From contig NZ_CAMLDC010000012.1 in the NCBI RefSeq assembly GCF_946478805.1, positions 83,942 through 147,941 of the forward strand: DNA of 64,000 bases. The letters run 5' to 3'. Positions 34,401 to 43,091 of the stretch are shown here, one piece after another; the stretch's first letter is position 1; every line of letters begins with the position of its first letter. Both the position numbers and the translations under genes were made by a program. Source of the stretch: an uncultured Fluviicola sp. (GTDB lineage Bacteria; Bacteroidota; Bacteroidia; Flavobacteriales; Crocinitomicaceae). Below the pieces are notes generated by a model that saw only the letters and a program-made list of their open reading frames with translations, had not been told where the DNA came from and made no database searches.

Positions 34401-36735
34401 CAACAAAAATTCGATGGTACAGCCAATGCTACTGAATCAGATACCTATGAACAATTTAAAGGTATCAAACCAACAGGTTCCGGTAGTTCTATTGGTCACT
34501 TCTTATCCACCCAGAGAATGTGGGATTGCAACTTATTCCCAGGACCTGTTCCATGCTTTGGAAGAGCAATTTGAACATTCCTTTGAAATACAAGTATGTG
34601 CTCTTGAAACCGAACCGATGAACCAAGCTTTTTATCCCGAAGAAGTTGTTTACAGACTTCAAACGGATCGGGCTATCGAATATGCCGAACTCGCAACTAA
34701 AATCAATCAGAATGATCGGATAGACCTATTAGTTATCCAGCATGAATTCGGACTTTTCCAAACGGAGGATGAAAGCATTTTCCTGAAATTTATCCAAGCT
34801 ATTGAAAAACCGGTAGTCACTGTTTTTCATACCGTATTACCTTCCCCCGACGGGAAGCGCAAAGCACTTGTCCGAAACATTTGCCTTTTCTCGGATTCCA
34901 TTATTGTCATGACGAATCATTCTGCGGAAATCCTGAAAACCGAGTACGCTGTTCCATCGAAAAAAATAACCATCATTCCTCATGGAACACATTTGGTGCA
35001 TCACCTGGACAAAGAAGCCCTAAAGCAAAAATATGACCTGAAGGGAAGAACCATCCTCTCCACTTTCGGACTGCTGAGTTCGGGCAAAGGAATTGACACA
35101 ACCCTTGATTCCCTTCCCCAAATCATCAATCAAAACCCGGATGTGATCTTCCTGATTATCGGAAAGACCCATCCCGGAGTAATTGCAGCGGAAGGAGAAG
35201 CATATCGCGACAGCCTGAAGGCCAAAATAAAAGCATTGGACCTGGAAGATCACGTAATTTTCATCAACAAATACCTTTCATTGAAAGATTTGTTGGAATA
35301 CCTGCAGCTGACAGACATTTATCTTTTTACTTCACTGGATCGGGATCAAGCTGTTAGCGGAACTTTTTCGTATGCCATGAGTTGTGGCTGTCCCATCGTC
35401 TCCACTCCGATTCCTCATGCAAAAGAGTTCCTGAATGAGGAAACAGGCATAATTGTCGATTTTAACAACCCCGACCAATTGGTAAGCGCGGTTAATCGAC
35501 TGCTGGAAGACGAACCTTTGAGAAATTCGTATCGCATCAACGGATTGGAACGCATTGCTTCCACTGCCTGGGAAAATTCTGCACTTGCACACGTGGCACT
35601 TTTCCAGGAACTGATCCCGGACAAAATACAGTTGCAATACAGTTTGCCTGACATCAATTTATCACATTTCAGCAAATTGACAACCCGGTTCGGGATGATC
35701 CAATTTTCCAAAATCAATCAACCGGACATCAGTTCAGGATATACATTGGATGACAATGCCCGGGCAATGATTGCCAGTTGCATGTATTATGAAACGACAA
35801 TGGATGGCGCCAGCCTGGTTGCAATCCGCACCTACCTGGATTTCATTGCATTTTGTCAACAACCGGAAGGTGACTTTCTCAACTATGTAGATGAAAATCA
35901 CCAGTTCACTTCTCAGAATAGCGAAGTAAACCTTTCCGATTCGAATGGAAGAGCAATCTGGGCATTGGGATATCTGATCTCAAAACAGGCGATTTTACCG
36001 AAACATTTTGGGGAACAGGCAAATTCCATACTTCAGATGGCTCTGAAAAGAGTTCACTACATGCATTCTCCCCGTGCAATGGCTTTTACTATTAAAGGAT
36101 TGCACTACAGTAACCTGGAAAATAAGTCTGAAGAGGTGACTACACTAATCAAATTATTGGCGGACCGATTAGTCGGGATTTACCGTCACGAATCAGAAGA
36201 GAACTGGCCTTGGTTTGAAAGCTATCTGACCTATGCCAATAGCGTTTTGCCTGAAGCATTATTATATGCCTGGAGGGAAACAGGTGATCAGTTTTATAAA
36301 TTCGTTGCAAAAACATCTTTCGATTTCCTATTGTCGATGACATTCAACAGAAATGGAATCAAGTTGATCTCGAATAAAAGCTGGTTGCATAAGGGCCACA
36401 AATCGGAAGAATTCGGAGAACAGCCGGTTGACGTTGCTTACACCATTTTGGCACTTGACCAGTTTTACGAAGTCTTCGGCGATATGAGCTATCTTGCAAA
36501 ATCCCAAAGCGCTTTCAGTTGGTTTCTGGGAAATAATCATTTATCACAAGTCATTTACAACCCCTGCACAGGTGGTTGCTATGACGGGCTCGAACAAAAA
36601 CATGTAAATCTGAATCAGGGAGCAGAATCTACTGTGAGTTACCTGATCGCTAGAATGACAGTTGCGAACCAAAAGAAAATGAGAAACACGCGCATCCCCA
36701 AGCTGCGTCTGATCGCACAGGAACAAGGCGAATAA
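34387..36735 (+). CDS. GT4 glycosyltransferase fused to a helical glycan-acting domain
   Basis: This 782-aa two-domain protein has a GT-B glycosyltransferase at residues about 25-410 (SYPPRECGIATYSQDL donor-fold start, GLLSSGKGIDTTLDSLPQI, and the FTSLDRDQAVSGTFSYAMS ribose/phosphate-binding helix). The second part, about 430-765, is all-helical with YTLDDNARAMIAS, NGRAIWALGYLIS and CYDGLEQ, resembling (alpha/alpha)6 glycan hydrolase/epimerase folds. It overlaps the GH130 gene. The substrate is unknown; a cytosolic mannoside or storage-like glycan is inferred from the GH130 partner. Confidence 0.82.
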   Translation: MKQFNNKNSMVQPMLLNQIPMNNLKVSNQQVPVVLLVTSYPPRECGIATYSQDLFHALEEQFEHSFEIQVCALETEPMNQAFYPEEVVYRLQTDRAIEYAELATKINQNDRIDLLVIQHEFGLFQTEDESIFLKFIQAIEKPVVTVFHTVLPSPDGKRKALVRNICLFSDSIIVMTNHSAEILKTEYAVPSKKITIIPHGTHLVHHLDKEALKQKYDLKGRTILSTFGLLSSGKGIDTTLDSLPQIINQNPDVIFLIIGKTHPGVIAAEGEAYRDSLKAKIKALDLEDHVIFINKYLSLKDLLEYLQLTDIYLFTSLDRDQAVSGTFSYAMSCGCPIVSTPIPHAKEFLNEETGIIVDFNNPDQLVSAVNRLLEDEPLRNSYRINGLERIASTAWENSALAHVALFQELIPDKIQLQYSLPDINLSHFSKLTTRFGMIQFSKINQPDISSGYTLDDNARAMIASCMYYETTMDGASLVAIRTYLDFIAFCQQPEGDFLNYVDENHQFTSQNSEVNLSDSNGRAIWALGYLISKQAILPKHFGEQANSILQMALKRVHYMHSPRAMAFTIKGLHYSNLENKSEEVTTLIKLLADRLVGIYRHESEENWPWFESYLTYANSVLPEALLYAWRETGDQFYKFVAKTSFDFLLSMTFNRNGIKLISNKSWLHKGHKSEEFGEQPVDVAYTILALDQFYEVFGDMSYLAKSQSAFSWFLGNNHLSQVIYNPCTGGCYDGLEQKHVNLNQGAESTVSYLIARMTVANQKKMRNTRIPKLRLIAQEQGE

Positions 36736-36754
36736 CTCTTCACGAATTACTGGC

Positions 36755-37243
36755 ATGAAGAATAGGGCGAATGATTTGATCCAATTGATGCGGGAAGAAG
36801 GCTTAACACTTGTTTTAGCCGAAAGCATGACGTGTGGCCTTGCCGCGATGAAACTTTCTTCCTGCATTGGTGTTTCTGATGTGTTGCTTGCTTCAATTGT
36901 ATGTTATACACCTAAGGCTAAAATACAGCTGTTACAAGTGAAGCTTGCAACCATCAAGCGCCATACTTGCGAATCCCGCCAAGTGACACGCCAGATGACC
37001 GGAAATCTCGCTAAAATGTTAAAGGCCGACATTTACGCAGCAATTACCGGGCTTGCCTCCGAAGATGGGAGTGAAACAAAGGACAAACCGGTAGGAACTG
37101 TGTTTTATTCAATCCGTTATAACGCAAAAATCCATGATTTCCGGAAAGTATTCCGCGGTTCACCCTTGGAAATAAAAACCAAGGCTGCATTGTGGTTATA
37201 CAAACTGATCCTGAAATTGGTCCGGAATGAAAATCCCGATTAA
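36755..37243 (+). CDS. CinA C-terminal-like protein (PncC family, divergent)
   Basis: This 162-aa protein resembles the nicotinamide-nucleotide amidohydrolase domain of CinA. It keeps the AES start of the active-site motif (Ser24) but reads ESMTCG where the family has ESCTGG, and GLASEDGS where it has GIAGPxGG; KPVGTV follows as usual. The changed residues make PncC activity uncertain. Such divergent stand-alone CinA-like proteins are often placed beside stress genes in Bacteroidota. It starts 20 nt after the glycosyltransferase gene. Confidence 0.8.
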   Translation: MKNRANDLIQLMREEGLTLVLAESMTCGLAAMKLSSCIGVSDVLLASIVCYTPKAKIQLLQVKLATIKRHTCESRQVTRQMTGNLAKMLKADIYAAITGLASEDGSETKDKPVGTVFYSIRYNAKIHDFRKVFRGSPLEIKTKAALWLYKLILKLVRNENPD

Positions 37244-37906
37244 CTACTCACCTGTCTCCGAGTGTGGCGCATTGACTTTCTTTGATTGGGATGAACCTGC
37301 CTGCCGGAGATAAATAGATAAAAAGACAATCGCAAAAATAGAGAGGAATTCACTTTGCCAGTTCTGGAAAGATTCGAACCAGAATTTGGAGTGACCGAGG
37401 TAGGCAAAACAGGTCGTCAGTGGCAGGCCTTCCAAGGATTGTTGTTCGTTGAAATTGAGAAAGCTTCCATACCAATGAAGTCCGAAGGACAACAGGAACA
37501 GCAAAACCAATACGATTGACAGTGAATTTTTGTAAAACAGTAATACAAGACCTCCTTTTTTTACCGACCAGGGAGAATTCTTCAACGGCTCACATTCTCC
37601 ATCCTTGTCCTTTGGTTCATCTTCCATGGGGCGCGATTCTGACGATCCTTCCTGTTTCATGAAAATGGTTAGTACAACTAACAGTGCCATTTGTAAGAAC
37701 TCACTTTCCCAATTCTCAAACGTAGCCTGCAGAAAATGCCCACTTACCAGGTATGTTCCAATACTAGTTGCAGGTTTACCGTAAGTCTCCAGGAAATCAT
37801 TGTGGTCATTCCATCCGGTATAGATTTGTCCCGACAAAGAACATATCATCAGGAACAGGAATGTGATCGATAATGCGTTCCGTTTTAGAAAGCCGGGTCT
37901 TTTCAT
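37244..37906 (-). CDS. DUF6766 membrane protein with internal repeat
   Basis: This 220-aa protein has four TM segments arranged as two similar halves: SGHFLQATFENWESEFLQM (about 54-72) and GHSKFWFESFQNWQSEFLSI (about 170-189). Each half is followed by a TM helix and a QxGSS(E/Q)S motif. This is the DUF6766 layout. The function is unknown; the internal duplication suggests a symmetric membrane protein. It abuts the CinA-like gene tail to tail. Confidence 0.8.
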   Translation of the reverse strand: MKRPGFLKRNALSITFLFLMICSLSGQIYTGWNDHNDFLETYGKPATSIGTYLVSGHFLQATFENWESEFLQMALLVVLTIFMKQEGSSESRPMEDEPKDKDGECEPLKNSPWSVKKGGLVLLFYKNSLSIVLVLLFLLSFGLHWYGSFLNFNEQQSLEGLPLTTCFAYLGHSKFWFESFQNWQSEFLSIFAIVFLSIYLRQAGSSQSKKVNAPHSETGE

Positions 37907-37932
37907 AGAAATGTATATAAGTATTCTGTTTG

Positions 37933-37966
37933 GTTAAAAGGAGGGGGTGCATTTCCCTCCTTTAAC
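37933..37966. terminator. Hairpin, GTTAAAAGGAGGG arms
   Basis: GTTAAAAGGAGGG pairs with CCCTCCTTTAAC (one bulge) around a 9-nt loop. It is close to the start of the DUF6766 gene, so it could be a leader structure rather than a terminator. Confidence 0.45.
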
Positions 37967-38075
37967 GTTTGATCCATTTACCACGCATGGATCTGCCTAA
38001 AATATCTTATTATGGTTTATCTCAGCAAAACTGAGAATCGTGTAACCGGTATTTGATCATCTGAACTTTCCAAGT

Positions 38076-38120
38076 ATAAAAGGGGGATCTTAACCTTTCA
38101 CCTCAATCACCCCCTTTTAT
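38076..38120. terminator. Hairpin, ATAAAAGGGGG arms
   Basis: ATAAAAGGGGG and CCCCCTTTTAT form a perfect 11-bp stem around a 23-nt loop. It lies about 160 nt downstream of the DUF72 stop codon and may end that transcript. Confidence 0.5.
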
Positions 38121-38278
38121 CGTAACCTAACTCTTAAACCTCTAGATTTTCTTCAAACTAAAAGTAGAACGTCGGAAGAATTATCCGCTTATATAATTGT
38201 CGAGGGCATTTACATAATTTTGAGATTTGTTAAAATTCCAAAGTCTAAATGCGATTTGCATTATTTTAAAGTCAGTTA

Positions 38279-39007
38279 TCACTCTCTTCCAGCTATTTCC
38301 CGTAACTGCAAAGCATTCGTATATCCCGCTTCAAAGTAGGTATTGTTGAAATAAACAGAGCTATCCCGGCTGTCTGTAGGGATGGCTTCACGGAATTTTT
38401 CCAGGTCCGCCATTTCATACGACGATTTGAACAATATCGGATTTCCATGGAGCCTGAGATAGAAAGAAGATGTGGTATGTATGAAATGAGTTTCCATTCC
38501 GGGAAAATCCACATTGCAAAAAGTAATTCCTGCAGCAGCCAACTTTCGCTGAACCGTCTCATTCCACCAGGAAACATGCCTGAACTCAACCACATTCTCC
38601 TGAGAGTTCGGAATGGTTGCCAACACCAATGAAAGATTCTCTTCAGTATAGTGAAAAGAAGGTGGAAGCTGGAACAGGAAATGCAAACATTTCTCTCCCA
38701 AACCCGTTCGAATCAAATTCTGAAAATCCCTTACAAGTGAATCAGAATCACTTAACTTCCGGATATGAGTGATCTGTTTACTCATTTTGACCGAGAACCG
38801 AAAACCAGATGGAGTTACTTCATGGTACTTTTTCAGATCTTTTTCTTTGGGAGTTCTATAAAAAGTACCATTCAGCTCAACGGTATTGAAAATGGTACTG
38901 TAATATTCCAACCAATCTTTTGGCTGAAGCCCTTCGGGATAAAATTTTTTCTTCCATGAAGGATAATAATAGCCCGAACATCCGATATATTTTTTCTTCA
39001 TCTTCAT
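38279..39007 (-). CDS. DUF72 family TIM-barrel protein
   Basis: This 242-aa protein has the DUF72 (YecE-like) start YIGCSGYYYPSWKKKFYP, the EYYSTIFNTVELNGTFYR strand-helix, FSVKMSKQITHIRKL, and a late VYFNNTYFEAGYTNAL. The biochemical role of the family is not established. ATG 39007 is used. The DUF763 gene lies further upstream on the same strand. Confidence 0.88.
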   Translation of the reverse strand: MKMKKKYIGCSGYYYPSWKKKFYPEGLQPKDWLEYYSTIFNTVELNGTFYRTPKEKDLKKYHEVTPSGFRFSVKMSKQITHIRKLSDSDSLVRDFQNLIRTGLGEKCLHFLFQLPPSFHYTEENLSLVLATIPNSQENVVEFRHVSWWNETVQRKLAAAGITFCNVDFPGMETHFIHTTSSFYLRLHGNPILFKSSYEMADLEKFREAIPTDSRDSSVYFNNTYFEAGYTNALQLREIAGRE

Positions 39008-39110
39008 TAACAATTTACAACAATAACTATTTCCATACCAGGCGTCGATGGCTTAACTTTAAGCTATTCACCGGCTTGCCGTTTTTTAATATTTATTAAA
39101 ATCACGAGTT

Positions 39111-39263
39111 ATGAAACAGGAAATAAGAAAACCGGAGTCTTCGGAAGAAATACACCAGGATAATCCTTCAGGAATGAAGGAAACGGCTAATAAAACGGAT
39201 CGGCGAAAACCAAAAAAAGGACTTCCCATAAAAAACGCAGAACGAAAAAGCCCAAATTCCTAA
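39111..39263 (+). CDS. Small charged protein (50 aa), hypothetical
   Basis: An open frame from ATG 39111 to TAA 39263 encodes a very hydrophilic, Lys/Glu-rich peptide (KPESSEEIHQDNPSGMKET, ending GLPIKNAERKSPNS). A plausible promoter and leader region lies between the divergent DUF72 gene and this start. Small disordered proteins of this kind are common among Bacteroidota stress genes. Coding status rests on the clean frame and composition only. Confidence 0.5.
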   Translation: MKQEIRKPESSEEIHQDNPSGMKETANKTDRRKPKKGLPIKNAERKSPNS

Positions 39264-39277
39264 ACTCAATTTTAGTT

Positions 39278-40504
39278 TCAATCAAATAAGCTCAGTTGTC
39301 CGTCATCTTTCGGAGGCTGAGCTTTTCCATAAATGGTTCTTCCGCCATACTTGTAAGATTCTGCACGTTCGCGGTCAATTGCTTTTTCAAACAAATCTTT
39401 ATCCGGTACAAATTGTTGTTCCACGATCTGTGCCACCAGGTGCAGGTTTCTGATTGCCTGAGTCCTGTCCGAATTTCCGAGCCTGGCTTTCTCAACAGCA
39501 GTACGCAGCACTTGGATCGTATCGTCGTAAACCGTAGTCGGAACCGGGAACGGATGACCGTCCTTACCGCCATGGGCAAATGAAAAACGTCCCGGATCAC
39601 TGAATCTGGAAGGAGTGCCATGAATGATCTCACTGACCAAAGCAAGTGATTGGACTGTTCTCGGCCCCACACCTTCCAGGAGGAGCAATGACTCAAAATC
39701 CCGCAGTCCTTTGTCGTGTGCAACCGCCAGAACACTTCCTAAACGTTTCAGATTCACATCTTCTGCTCTTAAATCATGATGAGAAGGAAGGATCAGTTTC
39801 TGAACTTCCGAAATGACCAGGGAAGGTTTTTCAGCAACCAGTTCAAGTATTCCGGATTTTGCGGACGTCGCTTTCTTATCTGTCAGGTTCAGGATTTCTC
39901 CCTGGTTCTTCCCGTATATAAAGCTGTGTGGTGTCTCTACAAATGACTGCACCTTCTCCGAATGCCAATGATATCTCCGAGCCATTCCGGACGAGTCATC
40001 CATTCCTTGTTGGATCACAACCCATTCACCTTCATCAGTCACGACAAAATTGTGCATGTATATTTGAAAACCATCTTGAATGGTGTTATTGTCGACCTTG
40101 GCTGTAAGCCTGCTGGAACGTACAAGTTCATTCCCATCCAGTCCCGTTTTATCCGAAAAACGCAACAGTTCGTTCGGAGTTTCACGCGAATGCTTTCCTT
40201 TTCCACCTGCAATATAGATTCCCAATTCATTTGAACGTGGATTGACAGCTCCTTTCAAAGCTCCCATGACAGAGGTCGTAATCCCCGAAGAATGCCAATC
40301 CATTCCCAATACACAACCAAATGCCTGGAACCAGAACGGGTCACTTAACCGACTCAGAACAGCCGATTTCCCATATTCCAATATGATGGCTTCAACAATA
40401 GCTCCGCCCAGTGAACGCATGCGCTCAGCCAACCACACGGGTACTTTCCCATAGTGCAACGGAAGATCCGCATAACGCCTGGAATCGAAATAAAGTTTGG
40501 GCAT
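39278..40504 (-). CDS. DUF763 family protein
   Basis: This 408-aa protein has clear DUF763 (COG1415) features: RRYADLPLHYGKVPVWL at the start, FGCVLGMDWHSSGITTSVMG, GIYIAGGKGKHSRETP, and MDDSSGMARRYHWHSE with a following PHSF. A helix-hairpin-helix-like stretch LLLEGVGPRTVQSLALVSE (about 270-288) suggests DNA binding, as in repair enzymes (inference). ATG 40504 is preferred to TTG 40540. The family's function is not established to my knowledge. Confidence 0.88.
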   Translation of the reverse strand: MPKLYFDSRRYADLPLHYGKVPVWLAERMRSLGGAIVEAIILEYGKSAVLSRLSDPFWFQAFGCVLGMDWHSSGITTSVMGALKGAVNPRSNELGIYIAGGKGKHSRETPNELLRFSDKTGLDGNELVRSSRLTAKVDNNTIQDGFQIYMHNFVVTDEGEWVVIQQGMDDSSGMARRYHWHSEKVQSFVETPHSFIYGKNQGEILNLTDKKATSAKSGILELVAEKPSLVISEVQKLILPSHHDLRAEDVNLKRLGSVLAVAHDKGLRDFESLLLLEGVGPRTVQSLALVSEIIHGTPSRFSDPGRFSFAHGGKDGHPFPVPTTVYDDTIQVLRTAVEKARLGNSDRTQAIRNLHLVAQIVEQQFVPDKDLFEKAIDRERAESYKYGGRTIYGKAQPPKDDGQLSLFD

Positions 40505-40575
40505 ATACAAAGTTACGGAAGGATAATCACTCTGAATCAAGGTGAACTGTTAAAAAGCCGCCACATCCGATATTA

Positions 40576-40767
40576 CTATACCCTGTTTTTTTCCACCCAA
40601 TCCTGGATGAAACCCATAACCTTGCCTTTGACAGCATTTCCTTTTTCTGACGAGAGCCAAATTCCAATCCCAACCCCTGTTGCCGTACCGATTGCGAACG
40701 CCTTTACAATTTTTGAAAATTGCGCAGGTTTCTTTTTGCTTTTTGCATTATTTTCAATTGATTTCAT
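40576..40767 (-). CDS. Small YtxH-like single-TM protein
   Basis: This 63-aa protein has a basic N-terminus, one glycine-rich TM segment (about 21-41: IVKAFAIGTATGVGIGIWLS) and a C-terminal amphipathic stretch. It resembles YtxH-type envelope stress proteins. It lies upstream of the DUF763 gene on the same strand. Confidence 0.55.
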   Translation of the reverse strand: MKSIENNAKSKKKPAQFSKIVKAFAIGTATGVGIGIWLSSEKGNAVKGKVMGFIQDWVEKNRV

Positions 40768-40984
40768 CTTGTATCTTTTTTAGTTTTCTTTATTACCTGA
40801 ATATCTAAAATAACACTTTGAACAGCTGGAAATCTTACACAATTCGCACATTCATTTCCGTAATCGCCAAATTATCTTAAATGATCCGACAGCACTTTTT
40901 CTGCGGGATTGAATGTCTTAACTTTAAGAGGATGACTTGATCCATTCAAGTGGAGATCATTAATAATCAATTAAAACTCGCAAG

Positions 40985-41401
40985 ATGGGAACAGAGAATA
41001 ATTATGAATTCAAGGACAGACCGGATAAAGGGGAAGGAAGCGATCACGATTCAATGAAAACACTGTCTTCAACCACACGCAAATTGTCGGAGAATGGGTA
41101 TGTGACGCAGTTCAAAGCATTGAAAAACGGATTGGAATCATTAGAAACACACAAGGTATTTGCTCCGGACGAAGTGAAAATTATCAATTTTTACCGGTTT
41201 GAAGGGGAATCTGACCCCTCGGACAATGCAATCCTATATGTCCTGGAAACCAGCACCGGGGAAAAGGGAACTCTGACAGATGCTTATGGTGTTTACACGG
41301 ATCAGAAAGTATCTGAATTCGTGCAACAAGTCGAAGAGATTGAGAAGGCAAAGAGCAATCCACCGATAGATGGAAGACCGGAAGACCAGGAAGCAGGTTG
41401 A
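40985..41401 (+). CDS. Small protein of the 'phosphoribosylpyrophosphate synthetase'-named family
   Basis: This 138-aa protein has the core pattern of small Bacteroidota proteins that databases label as phosphoribosylpyrophosphate synthetase although they lack PRPP-synthetase motifs: KLSENGYVTQFKALKNGLES, APDEVKIINFYRFEGESDPS, NAILYVLET and LTDAYGVYTD. The label should not be read as an enzyme activity. N- and C-terminal tails are charged and likely disordered. A strong terminator follows 19 nt after the stop. Confidence 0.78.
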   Translation: MGTENNYEFKDRPDKGEGSDHDSMKTLSSTTRKLSENGYVTQFKALKNGLESLETHKVFAPDEVKIINFYRFEGESDPSDNAILYVLETSTGEKGTLTDAYGVYTDQKVSEFVQQVEEIEKAKSNPPIDGRPEDQEAG

Positions 41402-41419
41402 CAGCTTTGGTTTATATCA

Positions 41420-41466
41420 TTAGAAACCCTCAAACCGGATTAAAGGTTTGAGGGTTTCTAATTTTT
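41420..41466 (+). terminator. Rho-independent terminator
   Basis: A perfect 17-bp stem (TTAGAAACCCTCAAACC and its complement) with an 8-nt loop is followed by TTTTT. It ends the small-protein gene at 40985-41401. Confidence 0.9.
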
Positions 41467-41673
41467 GTGCATTCTTTTATTTACTCTAAAATCAATTTTC
41501 CGGTTTAAGTGTTCTCCTGTTCAAGAATACAAAACCAATTAAATTTGGATTCTACGAATCACTTTTGTAACTTTCATTGAATTCACTTTTCATTTAATAA
41601 CTACTCTGCGTTAGGTCGACCTCTACACCTACATCGATGTTACAATGTTGTATCATTAAAACGTTAGAGAGTT

Positions 41674-43077
41674 ATGAAAAAACTATTTCTTTTGGCCGTT
41701 ATCGCTGTTAGTATCACTTCATTGACAGCCCAAGTAAAAATCGGGGACAATCCCAATACGATCAATGCCAATTCCATGCTTGAACTTGAGAGTACCAACA
41801 AAGGTTTTTTACCGCCAAGGATTGCTCTCAACAGTCTTTCAAGTACTGCTCCCATGACTGCTACCATTGCAGAAGGTACGATGGTTTACAGTGATGGAGG
41901 TACGCTTCCGGATGGATACTACTATTGGAATTCCACAAGATGGGTCTTGCTCAGCACCGCGCGTGACAATTATGTACGTGTAAGAACCGAAGCAGACTTT
42001 CCTGCACCGGTGGCAGGAGTTATCACACTCGTATCCGGTGTCGAATACGAGATTAACGGAACAATTACATTAGCTAATTCCATCAATCTGAATGGATGTA
42101 CTATAAAAGGTGAAGATTCCTCGAACGATAAGCTGGTCTATACCGGGGGAGGTTCGATGTTTACCGGTAATAAGACGGGAAACCTCCGCTTCCTTACATT
42201 AACGGCAGCTTCAGGAAGCGTTTTTGGTATTGACGCATTGGGAACAGCTCAGAACATGATTGTGCAGAACTGTTTCTTTTTGGGTTCCAGCAGTGTCGGG
42301 ACAATTGCCGGAGTAGGCGGAACTGTTTTTTTTGCTACAGTAGCTTATTTTGTGAATACCAACGGGATCACGTTTCAGAACGACAACAATGTGGTGTTGA
42401 ACAACACACTTTGGGATGTGTCCAACTCCAATATTTACGAACGTTTTGTCGGTACTTTCAACGTGATCCAGTTGCTTGGGGGTGACCGGTTGGCAACTTC
42501 TACAAACACAGCTACAGCACTCGATATCAGTGGAATTACAAGTGTTGTGGCAGGATCGGTTAAAGTTGTTATGTTCGTTGGAACTGGAACATACGTTACA
42601 GGAACCTTCACAAATGCCTGGGAAGTTGAGGCAACGGGAATCAGTACCCAGAAAGATGAAGTTGCAGGTGGGAACATGTATGTAACTACTCCTGTGGCAA
42701 CCACATTCGTGGCAACCAATACGCCTGTAAAAGTTTTGGGAACAACTACTTCAGCAGGTCTTTTCCGTATGACCAGCCCGGCAAACAACCGGATCACGTA
42801 TAGCGGAAGCAAGACAAGATCATTTTACGTCTCAGGAGCAATGAGTATCTCGCAGCCCAACAGCAATCGCTTTTTCTCATTCTATATCGCGAAAAACGGG
42901 GTGATTATCCCGGAATCGAGACAAGATATCAAGGTGGTAAACAGTACGGATCAAGTGTCATTGCCGATTTCCTGTCGTGTATCACTGGCACCCGGCGATT
43001 ATATTGAAGTTTGGGTAGCAAACCAAACGGCGACAACCGATGTAACGGTTCAAACTCTGAACCTTTCAGTCCAATAA
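41674..43077 (+). CDS. Exported surface protein with TNF/C1q-like C-terminal domain
   Basis: This 467-aa protein has a signal peptide (1-19, SLTAQ). A short N-terminal module (NTINANSMLELEST, GFLPPRIALNSL, PDGYYYWNSTRW) is common in Bacteroidota surface proteins. The middle is strand-rich (about 105-350). The C-terminal part (RSFYVSGAMSISQPNSN, then FYIAKNGVIIP and LAPGDYIEVWVANQT) looks like the jelly-roll of C1q/TNF-like fibre heads. It has no T9SS tail itself, and a T9SS protein is encoded 14 nt downstream, so the two may act together at the surface (inference). Confidence 0.7.
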   Translation: MKKLFLLAVIAVSITSLTAQVKIGDNPNTINANSMLELESTNKGFLPPRIALNSLSSTAPMTATIAEGTMVYSDGGTLPDGYYYWNSTRWVLLSTARDNYVRVRTEADFPAPVAGVITLVSGVEYEINGTITLANSINLNGCTIKGEDSSNDKLVYTGGGSMFTGNKTGNLRFLTLTAASGSVFGIDALGTAQNMIVQNCFFLGSSSVGTIAGVGGTVFFATVAYFVNTNGITFQNDNNVVLNNTLWDVSNSNIYERFVGTFNVIQLLGGDRLATSTNTATALDISGITSVVAGSVKVVMFVGTGTYVTGTFTNAWEVEATGISTQKDEVAGGNMYVTTPVATTFVATNTPVKVLGTTTSAGLFRMTSPANNRITYSGSKTRSFYVSGAMSISQPNSNRFFSFYIAKNGVIIPESRQDIKVVNSTDQVSLPISCRVSLAPGDYIEVWVANQTATTDVTVQTLNLSVQ

Positions 43078-43091
43078 AAAAACCGGATGTT

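Larger units (their letters stand above)
37907..38278. other. Intergenic region (372 nt)
   Basis: This lies between two minus-strand genes. It holds two strong hairpins (37933-37966 and 38076-38120). I see no coding frame with a plausible start. The right part should hold the DUF72 gene's 3' untranslated region and the left part the DUF6766 promoter. Confidence 0.6.

Noticed and set aside
40985..41401. True phosphoribosylpyrophosphate synthetase
   Set aside because: The protein is far too short and lacks the PRPP-binding loop; only the database-style name matches.
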